This document shows, piece by piece, positions 1 to 9,818 of a stretch of DNA of 64,000 nt. The stretch's first letter is position 1. Each line of letters starts with the position of its first letter. The DNA lies in the NCBI GenBank assembly GCA_963281255.1, contig OY725493.1, positions 2,045,550 to 2,109,549 on the forward strand, written 5' to 3'. Below the pieces are notes generated by a model. It was not told the DNA's origin. It did not search any database and saw only the letters and a list, made by a program, of their open reading frames with translations. This DNA is from Aphrocallistes beatrix. Its lineage: Eukaryota; Porifera; Hexactinellida; Sceptrulophora; Aphrocallistidae. Both the position numbers and the translations under genes were made by a program.

Positions 1-1
1 G

Positions 2-568
2 ATTATCGTAAACTGTCAATACAAGACGACAGAAAGAGAGGATTATACGTTTGGGGGAGAGTCGACGCAAGAGGAAATGTGTCTTCACTTCTTATTTTAC
101 TATCCTCGAGTCAACTTAACACATTGTCTGAGTGGCTATGACTTAACATCTGCTTATGCCACGGCAGCTAATGACCTCGTTTGCGATGGTGTCATTCCTT
201 CTGGGAATACTCTTTATAACGCCTCGCTTGTAAACTGGGGGGATAAAGTACTCCGTACACTTGAAGTTTCTCCCTTGACTAGACCCAACACTATTTACGT
301 AGCTTGTACCGGAACTAGTGCCTTCCAAACCCGCTTGCCAATCCCTGGTATTGACTACATGATTCAGTCCAACAGATGGGATGAATGCAACAATTACAAT
401 GGAACTTACTACATCGGGCAAAATCAGGATTATTACAGATGTGGTCAAGAGCCATTTGTTCCTACCATATCCTTCACTGCTCCAAATAGCTCAGGAGTGT
501 TGCCCTCTCTTGTCACCAGTGTACTCCTGCTGACCCTTCTAGTTCAGGCTCTCAGCGCCTGTTCTTAA
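2..568 (+). CDS. C-terminal part of a DBH/MOXD1-like copper monooxygenase (5' end outside window)
   Basis: The frame is open from base 2 and stops at 566-568, so only the last 188 residues are present. Family signals are the glycine pair after Y-T-F, then EEMCLHFLFYYPR, then N-L-T-H-C. This is the layout of the last conserved block of dopamine beta-hydroxylase and MOXD1, the ascorbate-dependent type II copper monooxygenases. The copper-ligand domains would lie upstream. The tail ends in a small-residue stretch followed by about 20 hydrophobic residues (V-T-S-V-L-L-L-T-L-L-V) and no charged cytoplasmic part, which looks like a GPI-attachment or tail-anchor signal, as in MOXD1. Several N-x-S/T sites fit secretory-pathway passage. 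The ATG at 77 is only an internal methionine. Substrate is unknown. Family assignment is fairly sure; membership of DBH versus MOXD is not resolved. Confidence 0.75.
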   Translation: MIVNCQYKTTEREDYTFGGESTQEEMCLHFLFYYPRVNLTHCLSGYDLTSAYATAANDLVCDGVIPSGNTLYNASLVNWGDKVLRTLEVSPLTRPNTIYVACTGTSAFQTRLPIPGIDYMIQSNRWDECNNYNGTYYIGQNQDYYRCGQEPFVPTISFTAPNSSGVLPSLVTSVLLLTLLVQALSACS

Positions 569-941
569 CTATCATTGCAGGTTTCTGTATATTTCTAGGA
601 TTATCAGTGCTTTAAGCCTAAATAGACTGTCCAGTATTCTGGTGAGAACTCAGATACTTCTTAGATGGCTACTGTCAGATGTAGCGTAGTTATATGTGTG
701 TCTAGCTAGATATAGGTTTGCATGGATATATCTTTTTATTAAAATACATAGTCCATGAAAATATATTTGTCAATAATATTATTATTTTTAGAAATTCATC
801 TCGAATGTAAATTTAATAGTACATGTATAAATACTACTCAAGTGACCGTAAAAAATTCGCTGCATAGTTTAGGTGATTAACAAATATGTAAAATGCTATA
901 AAGAAAAGGTATCTTATTTTAGCATTAAGCCAGAAAATATT
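569..941. other. Convergent intergenic spacer
   Basis: AT-rich sequence between the stop codons of two converging genes, so it must hold both 3' UTRs. A TTTATT run near 732-738 reads AATAAA on the minus strand and could be the poly(A) signal of the MGAT4-like gene. No reading frame or repeat of note was seen. Confidence 0.5.
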
Positions 942-2471
942 CTAGAGTAAACACTCTAAATGTGAAATGAGCAACCAGGGGGCTTGAGGCTGGCTGGCTG
1001 AGATCCTTAGAGCAGTCACTAAAACAGAGGATGAACGAGAACAATTAGCTTCTCCGTCTCTAAAATCACACCAGTGTTCGAACTGGTCTGTTCCTTCGAT
1101 CTTGTACTGGATCATCCCATGTTCCATCTTGTCCCCAGGGTGCTTCTCGTTACCTGATCGTACAAGAAGACCCTTCAATTTTTGTGGCCTGTTAAACTCG
1201 ATAATGATATCATCACCTTCATGGATTGCATTGGACCAGAATATATCTGATCCTTCATATATCTTGTTCGCAGTGTACTGATAATGTATCGAGAAGTTGG
1301 AAACAACTTTAGCGGGAGGATTGGAGTAGCCAGGAGGTTTAAAAGGATCGTCTGGCTCTTCCTTAAAGAGAGGATCTTTGAGGTTTTGTATTTTTCCATT
1401 CAAACTGGATACAGTTCCCATGTGTTGGAAGAGGGATGGAGAATAGCGGGTGTATACTTTTTCAAGATTAGAGTTACATTGTTCTGTAGACAAGGATGAA
1501 TAACACACGAGTCCCCTCCCATAATCCTCCATAAGCCAGTCGCATGGTTGATTATTATAGTAGAGGAGCAGGTACTGCGAGAATGCGATCAAATCATTAC
1601 AACGCATTAATTTACCTATGAATCCTAGGCTTGAGAAATGTATCAAGAACCAATTATCACCTTTCACACTCTCCACATGCTTATCGATGAGGTATGCATA
1701 TCCATCTGAAGCTATGACGTCATCTTCTAATTGGAGATAATAATCGCCTTTGGTAGCAGCATAAGCCATCAAGAAGGCAAAGTCTAACGTCTGTTTAGAT
1801 CGCCATTTGAGCCGATCCACCGGATCTCCAAGGGTTTGCGGGAGATCTTCGAGGGAAGGATAGAGAGTGGCGTGTGGACAGAGAATCTCTATCATTCCTG
1901 CACGAATGAACTGGTCGAAACTAGTTCTGATCATTTCCAAGACTTCTCCACATCGATACGATTCTATATCAGCTACGTAGATGATGATCAGGATGTTGAG
2001 TTGCTGAATGGAGGCCGAGTCCTTGAGGAGGGAGTTGATGGTGTCAGCTAGATATTTTTGTTTCTGTGGTCTTGCTATTGTTGGGATACCAATAATGAAC
2101 TTGTAATCGTTTCTCTTCTTTTCAGAAACGATGTAGAGTTTGTCTGGTGTAACATCGCTTACAAGCATGTATCTGTGAAATCTACCGGGGCCTTTCAGGT
2201 GGAAATTAGAGTTAGATTGGACTGGAGTTTGTGAAAGAGATGTCTGCCCATCAGAATGTTTGTCTTTCGAAATATTGTTTATCTTAGATATGAGGTCATC
2301 GGTAATCCTGTCTAACTCAAGTTTGGCGTTAATATAACTCGTGTTGACCTCGTCTATCTCCAACATTAGACGTAATTTACAATTCTCTAAGTATATAACC
2401 CTGTGCATCAGTTGCATCAGGAAACAGAGCAGGGTAAATGCTCCCACCATATAGATCAACTTTATCCGCAT
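942..2471 (-). CDS. MGAT4: MGAT4-type alpha-1,3-mannosyl-glycoprotein 4-beta-N-acetylglucosaminyltransferase
   Basis: A 509-residue, intronless type II Golgi glycosyltransferase of family GT54, which adds the beta-1,4 GlcNAc branch to N-glycans. Residues 1-7 are cytoplasmic, about 8-25 form the membrane anchor, and about 26-70 form a coiled stem. The catalytic domain begins near residue 123 (YKFIIGIPTIARP). It contains the SKQTLDFAFLMAYAATKGDYY block and the acidic metal/donor motif LQLEDDV with E249, D250 and D251. Further family blocks are FSSLGFIGK, SLFQHMGTVSSLNGKIQ and a C-terminal lectin-like domain with VRSGNEKHPGDKME. Length is close to vertebrate MGAT4A/B (about 535). The start at 2471 gives a sensible anchor. 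Vertebrate A, B and C paralogues cannot be distinguished here. Confidence 0.9.
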   Translation of the reverse strand: MRIKLIYMVGAFTLLCFLMQLMHRVIYLENCKLRLMLEIDEVNTSYINAKLELDRITDDLISKINNISKDKHSDGQTSLSQTPVQSNSNFHLKGPGRFHRYMLVSDVTPDKLYIVSEKKRNDYKFIIGIPTIARPQKQKYLADTINSLLKDSASIQQLNILIIIYVADIESYRCGEVLEMIRTSFDQFIRAGMIEILCPHATLYPSLEDLPQTLGDPVDRLKWRSKQTLDFAFLMAYAATKGDYYLQLEDDVIASDGYAYLIDKHVESVKGDNWFLIHFSSLGFIGKLMRCNDLIAFSQYLLLYYNNQPCDWLMEDYGRGLVCYSSLSTEQCNSNLEKVYTRYSPSLFQHMGTVSSLNGKIQNLKDPLFKEEPDDPFKPPGYSNPPAKVVSNFSIHYQYTANKIYEGSDIFWSNAIHEGDDIIIEFNRPQKLKGLLVRSGNEKHPGDKMEHGMIQYKIEGTDQFEHWCDFRDGEANCSRSSSVLVTALRISASQPQAPWLLISHLECLL

Positions 2472-3504
2472 CTATCTTCTGTTCTTATTTCAAAAAGCTG
2501 CTCATGCAATCTAATCCCTGACAATGAAACGATGTAACACAACTAAACAGAGATACACCGGATATCCGGCCTGATAATGGCATATATTGACAAAATCCAT
2601 TGATCCGGTGGACCTCTACTAAACAGTCTACAGTGGAGTTCGCTTATTAGCAACCAATTTTCAAGTCTCAAGTGTAGATTTTGTGTATTAATTCTGTTCC
2701 CCTATTAGCAACCTTTTTGTGAGCAAAACCCGAGTTGTTAATAAGCGAATTCCACTGTATGTATTAAATTCTGGCAGGACAGAATCTGTTCTTATACTTG
2801 ATTGTTGTAAGTATAAGCATTCGAGGTAGAAGTTCCATGTATTTAAGCGAACGATATTATTCAATCGAAATATATATCAGTAAATGACATGTTATTCAAG
2901 CCAACTATGAATACTCTGTTTCATGCAGCATGAGTAGAATCCAAACATGAATTAACTCTAATTTAATGAGCTTCCTAATATAGGAAACCCAGTTAAACAA
3001 GTTCAAGTTATTGGAATGAGTGCTAGTCTCCAGTTATAAATGCTTGTCACATATTACACTATATTTAAAAGAAAATATGACCGATACATGCGTATGAAAT
3101 ATTGTATTCATTTGCTGATATGCATTGCATTGAAGTGGAATGCTTGACCGTTCAAAAAGTAGGACGATTGGCAGTTATGAAGTCATTTTATTAGGAACGC
3201 GATAATGTGACTAACCATGTTTCATCTAACAATTATATTTCATTATTAGGGTTCATGATTTATGAAATTGAGATGATAAACATCAAAATTATAATAATAA
3301 TTTAGATAAAAATATACCTTCCCAGAGTAAATAGCTTTGATGTAAACTGTATTTGGTTCATTTAACAAGAAGATTTCAATAAAATCGTGAATGCATATAC
3401 TTATAGTAGATTGACTTGAAGTACAGTAGATATTGTAACAATTCTTTGGGGTTTGGGGTGCCCCAGTCGATGCATTCCATACTAATTTTATTGGATATAG
3501 TGAT
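2472..3504. other. Intergenic region upstream of MGAT4
   Basis: Contains the 127-bp MITE listed separately and otherwise unremarkable AT-rich DNA. The MGAT4 promoter must lie in the first few hundred bases, but no TATA box or initiator is convincing. The 112-codon frame crossing 3246-3584 runs into the Helitron-like repeat and is not accepted as a gene. Confidence 0.4.
2631..2757. mobile_element. 127-bp pogo/mariner-type MITE
   Basis: The two ends form imperfect terminal inverted repeats of about 24 bp. The left begins CAGTGGAGTTCGCTTATTAG; the right is its complement, ending GCGAATTCCACTG. The element is flanked on both sides by TA (2629-2630 and 2758-2759), the target duplication of Tc1/mariner/pogo elements. 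There is no coding capacity. Confidence 0.8.
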
Positions 3505-4325
3505 ATATTGGACAAGCGCGCTTCGTTTGCTTGTGCTGTGCGGCGGGCGGACACAAAGTGTCCGCCGGAGGCGCCTGGGCTCACATTGATTAATTATTAA
3601 TTACAAGATAACATCTCTAAATATGTCTGTCTTACTGTTAAAATCGATATCACTCGAAAAAGCATCAAATTTGTCAATTTTTCAATCTTTGATGCGTAAT
3701 GATGACGTCATAACAGAGTAATAAGTCATCATTTTTTGATGATAGTTGTATCACATGTGAAGAATATCAATATACACATTCTATTCTATCATCTAAAATA
3801 GCTGAGTATAGTGGAAAAACTGAAATTTCCAATTATGAAAAAGGTGAAAATGACGTTATAATTCCGTATGTGTCGAATTGATTGAAGAAACTGTCAGACA
3901 CAGAAAGCTGACTTTTGGCTATGGCTCCACTAAGTTCTGACCTCAGGCGAAAATGTCTACTCATCATGAATTATGACGTCATTGTCACCTTTTTTATAAT
4001 TATAAATTTCATGTTTTTTTACTATAACTCAGTCATTTTATGTGCTTTAGAAGGCTGAAATTTTATTAGAATGTGTATTTTAATATATCTTATATATGAT
4101 ACAACTATCATCAAAAAATGACGACTCATCACTCTGTTATGACGTAATCATTACGCATCAAAATTATTAAAATTGACAAATTTTGTGATCTTTCGAGTGA
4201 TATCGATTATATCAGTTAGACAGAAGTACAAGTATTTAAAGATGTTACTTGCATCTACCATATAATTAATCAATGTGCGCTCTGGCAGACACAAAGTGTC
4301 TGCCAGCCGCGCAGCGCAAACACCA
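3505..4325. mobile_element. Two Helitron-like fragments fused head to head
   Basis: The left half (about 3505-3850) is a minus-strand 3' part and the right half (about 3875-4325) a plus-strand part of the same repeat family as 22713-23279. Together they form a foldback of roughly 800 bp. The outer ends carry the GC-rich 3' hairpins: a perfect stem GGCGGACAC/GTGTCCGCC in this family, plus the CAAGCG...CGCTTG stem. The body has ATGACGTCAT and the ATCAAAAAATGA motif. Neither half has an intact 5' terminus, so this is a rearranged relic. Confidence 0.6.
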
Positions 4326-4605
4326 TGAATATTTTTTCACGAAATCTCATCACTTCCGGTTTTTATACGTGTATATTCATATTTTAACAGATAAATAGAT
4401 CGAATATCCGATACCTCTTTTTAATCAAAAATAGAGAGGATTATCTTAATTATTTTGCATTCCCAATCGCCTGCATTTCTCAATTTATTTGCAATGATGG
4501 ATCATATGTTTCGTTGTCTCGTAAAGAATATTTTTTTGCTTGTAACTACAAAAATATAAGTGACTGACGCTTTGATTATGTATTACCAATACTATGCATG
4601 TAATA

Positions 4606-4885
4606 CTAGTACAAGCGCGCTTCGCTTGCTTGTGCTGCGCGGCTGGCGGACACTTTGTGTCCGTCGGAGGTGCCCTTTGAGCGCATGTGGTCACCATTAT
4701 TTAGTTATATGGGAGATAACATCCCTAAATACGCCTGTCCTACTGTTATAATCGATATCAGACGAAAATTCACGAAATTTGTCAATTGTCAAAATTTTTA
4801 ATGCGTAATGATGACGTCATAACAGAGTAATGCGTAATCATTTTTTGATGCTAGTTCCATCATATGTGAGGGATATTAATATCCA
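4606..4885 (-). mobile_element. 3' end of a Helitron-like element, terminating in CTAG
   Basis: Read on the minus strand, the sequence ends with a GC-rich double hairpin, then GTACTAG at 4606, followed by T. A hairpin a few bases before a terminal CTRR and a T-side flank is the hallmark of a Helitron 3' end. Only about 280 bp of the element remains before a plus-strand copy starts at 4886. Confidence 0.6.
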
Positions 4886-5090
4886 TCCTTATTATTAAAA
4901 CTCGATTAATCTATATGTATATATATATATATATAACGAATTGAGTGAAGAAACTGCCAGGCGTAGAAGGCTGATTTTTGGCATGTGGGAGTCTTTTGGC
5001 TATGGCTCCAGTAAGTTCTGAGCTCAGAGCAAAATGTCGACTCACCATGGAATTATGACGTCATTGTCACATTTTTAAAAGCTAAACAAC
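4886..5090 (+). mobile_element. 5' end of a Helitron-like element
   Basis: Begins A|TCCTTATTATTAAAAC, matching the minus-strand 5' end at 23279 and typical Helitron 5' termini (TC after an A). It then holds a short TA microsatellite, the element core with TGAGCTCAGAGC, and ATGACGTCAT. Similarity to the 22.7-kb copy continues to about 5095, where the satellite begins. Confidence 0.6.
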
Positions 5091-8000
5091 ACAGTTATTA
5101 TAACAGTGTTATAACATGTGTTATAACAGTGTTATAACATGTGTTACAACAGTGTTATAACATGTGTTACAACAGTGTTATAACATGTTATAACACTGTT
5201 ATAACAGTGTTATAACAGTATAATAACACTGTTGTAACACATGTTATAACACTGTTATAACACTGTTATAACATGTGTTATAACAGTGTTATAACAGTGT
5301 TATAACATGTGTTATAACAGTGTTATAACATGTGTTATAACAGTGTTATAACATGTGTTATAACAGTGTTATAACAGTGTTATAACATGTGTTAAAACAG
5401 TGTTATAACATGTGTTATAACAGTGTTATAACAGTGTTATAACATGTGTTATAACACTGTTATAACATGTGTTATAACAGTGTTATAACAGTGTTATAAC
5501 ATGTGTTATAACACTGTTATAACATGTGTTACAACAGTGTTATAACATGTTATAACAGTGTTATAACAGTGTTATAACATGTGTTAAAACAGTCTTATAA
5601 CATGTGTTATAACAGTGTTATAACAGTGTTATAACATGTGTTATAACATGTGTTAAAACAGTGTTATAACATGTGTTATAACAGTGTTATAACAGTGTTA
5701 TAACATGTGTTATAACACTGTTATAACATGTGTTATAACAGTGTTATAACAGTGTTATAACATGTGTTATAACACTGTTATAACATGTGTTACAACAGTG
5801 TTATAACATGTTATAACAGTGTTATAACAGTGTTATAACATGTTATAACAGTGTTATAACAGTGTTATAACATGTGTTAAAACAGTGTTATAACATGTGT
5901 TATAACAGTGTTACAACAGTGTTATAACATGTTATAACAGTGTTATAACAGTGTTATAACATGTGTTAAAACAGTGTTATAACATGTGTTATAACAGTGT
6001 TATAACAGTGTTATAACATGTGTTATAACATGTGTTAAAACAGTGTTATAACATGTGTTATAACAGTGTTATAACAGTGTTATAACATGTGTTATAACAC
6101 TGTTATAACATGTGTTATAACAGTGTTATAACAGTGTTATAACATGTGTTATAACACTGTTATAACATGTGTTACAACAGTGTTATAACATGTTATAACA
6201 GTGTTATAACAGTGTTATAACAGTGTTATAACATGTGTTATAACAGTGTTATAACAGTGTTATAACATGTGTTATAACAGTGTTATAACAGTGTTATAAC
6301 ATGTTATAACAGTGTTATAACAGTGTTATAACATGTGTTAAAACAGTGTTATAACATGTGTTATAACAGTGTTATAACAGTGTTATAACATGTGTTATAA
6401 CATGTGTTAAAACAGTGTTATAACATGTGTTACAACAGTGTTATAACAGTGTTATAACATGTGTTATAACATGTGTTAAAACAGTGTTATAACATGTGTT
6501 ATAACAGTGTTATAACAGTGTTATAACATGTGTTATAACACTGTTATAACATGTGTTATAACAGTGTTATAACAGTGTTATAACATGTGTTATAACACTG
6601 TTATAACATGTGTTACAACAGTGTTATAACATGTTATAACAGTGTTATAACAGTGTTATAACAGTGTTATAACATGTGTTATAACAGTGTTATAACAGTG
6701 TTATAACATGTGTTATAACAGTGTTATAACATGTGTTATAACAGTGTTATAACAGTGTTATAACAGTGTTATAACATGTGTTATAACAGTGTTATAACAG
6801 TGTTATAACAGTGTTATAACAGTGTTATAACAGTGTTATAACACTGTTATAACACATGTTATAACACTGTTATAACACTGTTATAACACATGTTATAACA
6901 CTGTTATAACACTGTTATAACACATGTTATAACACTGTTATAACACATGTTATAACACTGTTATAACACTGTTATAACACATGTTATAACACTGTTATAA
7001 CATGTTATAACACTGTTGTAACACATGTTATAACAGTGTTATAACAGTGTTATAACATGTGTTATAACAGTGTTATAACAGTGTTATAACATGTGTTATA
7101 ACACTGTTATAACATGTGTTACAACAGTGTTATAACATGTTATAACAGTGTTATAACAGTGTTATAACATGTGTTAAAACAGTGTTATAACATGTGTTAT
7201 AACAGTGTTATAACAGTGTTATAACATGTGTTATAACATGTGTTAAAACAGTGTTATAACATGTGTTATAACAGTGTTATAACAGTGTTATAACATGTGT
7301 TATAACACTGTTATAACATGTGTTACAACAGTGTTATAACATGTTATAACAGTGTTATAACAGTGTTATAACAGTGTTATAACATGTGTTATAACAGTGT
7401 TATAACAGTGTTATAACATGTGTTATAACAGTGTTATAACACATGTTATAACAGTGTTATAACAGTGTTATAACATGTGTTACAACAGTGTTATAACAGT
7501 GTTATAACACATGCTATAACACTGTTATAACACTGTTATAACATGTGTTACAACAGTGTTATAACATGTTATAACAGTGTTATAACAGTGTTATAACAGT
7601 GTTATAACATGTGTTATAACAGTGTTATAACAGTGTTATAACATGTGTTATAACAGTGTTATAACATGTGTTATAACAGTGTTATAACAGTGTTATAACA
7701 TGTGTTATAACAGTGTTATAACATGTGTTATAACAGTGTTATAACAGTGTTATAACAGTGTTATAACAGTGTTATAACAGTGTTATAACATGTGTTATAT
7801 CAGTGTTATAACAGTGTTATAACATGTGTTATAACAGTGTTATAACAGTGTTATAACATGTGTTATAACAGTGTTATAACATGTGTTATAACAGTGTTAT
7901 AACATGTGTTATAACAGTGTTATAACATGTGTTATAACAGTGTTATAACAGTGTTATAACATGTGTTATAACAGTGTTATAACATGTGTTATAACAGTGT

Positions 8001-8098
8001 TATAACAGTGTTATAACATGTGTTATAACACATGTTATAACACTGTTATAACACATGTTATAACACTGTTATAACACTGTTATAACACTGTTATAACA
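5091..8098. repeat. 3-kb satellite of the 10-bp palindrome TGTTATAACA
   Basis: The whole interval is built from the self-complementary 10-mer TGTTATAACA joined by one- or two-base spacers, giving an 11/12-bp period. At that period about 260 units fit (length-based estimate, not a count). In most of the array the spacers read G or TG; in inverted blocks (for example about 5215-5260, 6839-7025 and 8030-8098) they read C or CA. Substitutions are rare, for instance TTACAACA and TTAAAACA variants that recur in the same local order. Groups of units recur as longer patterns, which indicates higher-order repeats. No reading frame is present. The left edge lies inside a Helitron-like element. Confidence 0.97.
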
Positions 8099-8351
8099 CG
8101 AGATGACATCCTTAGTGCTTTCAGCTCACTAAGGTTCTGCAATAGTGTAGGCTCGAATTACGTTGCCGAAGCATGACTACTTTATTTAGTTGGATGTATT
8201 TATTATGTACGTCATTTATAAAACTCATTTTAGGCCAAGTTCAGAAGTAAATACTTACTGAACCTTGCACAATAGCAGATTCTAACTGTATCTGGCACAA
8301 ACTCAGATTCTTACTGAATCTGGCACAAAATCAGATTCTTATTCTTATAAT
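8099..8351. other. Spacer to the right of the satellite
   Basis: Non-coding sequence with no recognised gene. It contains a short imperfect repetition of an AGATTCTTACTGAATCTGGC-like phrase near 8270-8340. Confidence 0.4.
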
Positions 8352-8680
8352 CCCCATGTCACCCGTTGGAAGCTAGTCTCTAGCCTATTTTTGTAATTTG
8401 TTTACTTTATGTATCTATTGCAAACAAAAGTAAACAAATAATTTATCATATAGATCTGAAAATATGATATTCGAAATCTACACCCCTGAAAACCCCATGT
8501 CACCCGTTGGAAGCTAGTCTCTAGCCTATTTTTGTAATTTGTTTACTTTATGTATCTATTGCAAACAAAAGTAAACAAATAATTTATCATATAGATCTGA
8601 AAATATGATATTCGAAATCTACACTCCTGAAAACCCCATGTCACCCGTTGGTAGCTAGTCTCTAGCATTATTTTCAAAAT
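8352..8680. repeat. Tandem repeat, exact 141-bp period, about 2.3 copies
   Basis: The phrase CCCCATGTCACCCGTTGG starts at 8352, 8493 and 8634, giving a period of exactly 141 bp. The first two copies are nearly identical and the third diverges after about 35 bp. Partial copies of the same unit occur in opposite orientation around 17920-18070 and in the same orientation around 16970-17040, so the unit belongs to a dispersed repeat family, probably the Helitron-like one. Confidence 0.9.
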
Positions 8681-8689
8681 TCATCAAAT

Positions 8690-9074
8690 GGTGTGAAAAT
8701 ATGTATATAAAGGTGTGAAAATATGCACATAATCTTTTTTATTGCCATACACTATAATACATTTAAGATATCAAACATAAGTTGTGGCTTTGAAGTATTA
8801 ATAACAATGACAATCTATTTATTGTAGTGTCGTACTTGTACAATGATTTCTATTGTAATAGTGTAGTCATATGTTTTGTATAGAAAAGGTGTGAAAAATT
8901 GTTTTCCATTTTTTTTGCAGAGCTGTGGAAATTTCGCTTAGATCTTAGAACTTAATCCTTGATTCATCATTTGACACCTACATGCCAATTTTCGTATTTC
9001 TACGACTTGCCAATTCTTCAATCAATTCGGACAAACAAACAAACAAAAAAATCCTAGCATTTTAATATATAAGA
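8690..9074 (-). mobile_element. 5' portion of a Helitron-like element
   Basis: Read on the minus strand it starts A|TCTTATATATTAAAATGCTA at 9074, then continues with the family phrases GAATTGATTGAAGAATTGGC and ATTGGCATGTAGGTG and the CTTAGATC/GCGAAATTTCCACAGC region. The same 5' sequence occurs at 9731 (minus), 17081 (plus) and 38329 (plus). The left limit is not defined; the element may continue through the 141-bp repeats. Confidence 0.6.
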
Positions 9075-9594
9075 TTATATAATAATTATATAATAATTAT
9101 ATAATAAAATTAGAGAAACAATACGTCGCTTTCTTGTTCTATACTAAGTACGCTGGATTGTCATTTGTCTATGGTTACATGAATGAAATCAGAACTGTAG
9201 CAGAAATTTTTTTTCGTGATAAATATAATTTACTTCGTAATAAGGCAACTAATCCTGAATGTAAGCTCAATTTGCATACACAAAGTTCACATTGCTACAG
9301 ATTATTATACTTAAATAATCAATTCCAGTCCATGTCGTTAAAAGTTATTTTATGATCGAATTGATTAATCGTAGCATATAACACACTTTAATTGTTGTTA
9401 ACAATCAAATAATAGACTCAAAATAGCATTATTCAATCATTTATATGAATAGAATCGTGTGAATGGCATTATAAAAGGCTGATAATTGATTGGTTCTCAC
9501 ATAAACCAATGAAATTCCAATGTATTTGCATTATAAAATAATCGAATTTGATTGGTCAGCACATTTTGTCACCTATCTCGGCGAGGTGTGAACA
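9075..9594. other. AT-rich stretch between Helitron-like copies
   Basis: Includes a run of ATAATTAT repeats at 9075-9105. A 73-codon frame at 9134-9355 has no recognisable domain or start context and sits between transposon copies, so it is not called as a gene. Confidence 0.4.
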
Positions 9595-9731
9595 TTTGGT
9601 TTAGATCTTCGAACTTAATCCTAGATTCATCATTTGACACCTACATGCCAATTTTCGTATATCTACGACTTGCCAATTCTTCAATCAATTCGGACAAACA
9701 AACAAAAAAATCCTAGTTTTAATATATAAGA
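9595..9731 (-). mobile_element. Short Helitron-like 5' fragment
   Basis: About 135 bp repeating the 5' portion of the 8690-9074 element with the same orientation, again starting A|TCTTATATATTAAAAC at 9731 on the minus strand. It is truncated after the TTAGATCTTCGAACTTAATC phrase. Confidence 0.6.
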
Positions 9732-9818
9732 TATTAAGATAAATCATACAACAGTGAACTGATCATTCAAAACATCAACGAATGTGTAGCTTAAATAGTT
9801 TCTTCTCGCCGCTGGGTA

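Noticed and set aside
2-136. Alternative first-frame reading of the window start (GLYVWGRVDARGNVSSLLIL)
   Set aside because: Stops at about 140, whereas the second frame continues into the full monooxygenase C-terminus with the family motifs.
3246-3584. 112-codon minus-strand frame
   Set aside because: It crosses from unique sequence into the Helitron-like 3' hairpins; the Ala/Arg-rich part is the GC-rich terminus.
5091-8098. CRISPR array or bacterial-type repeat
   Set aside because: No unique spacers between repeats; spacers are one or two bases, and the surroundings are eukaryotic.
8099-9740. Origin of replication or telomere next to the satellite
   Set aside because: No telomeric hexamer, no origin consensus; only dispersed repeats are present.
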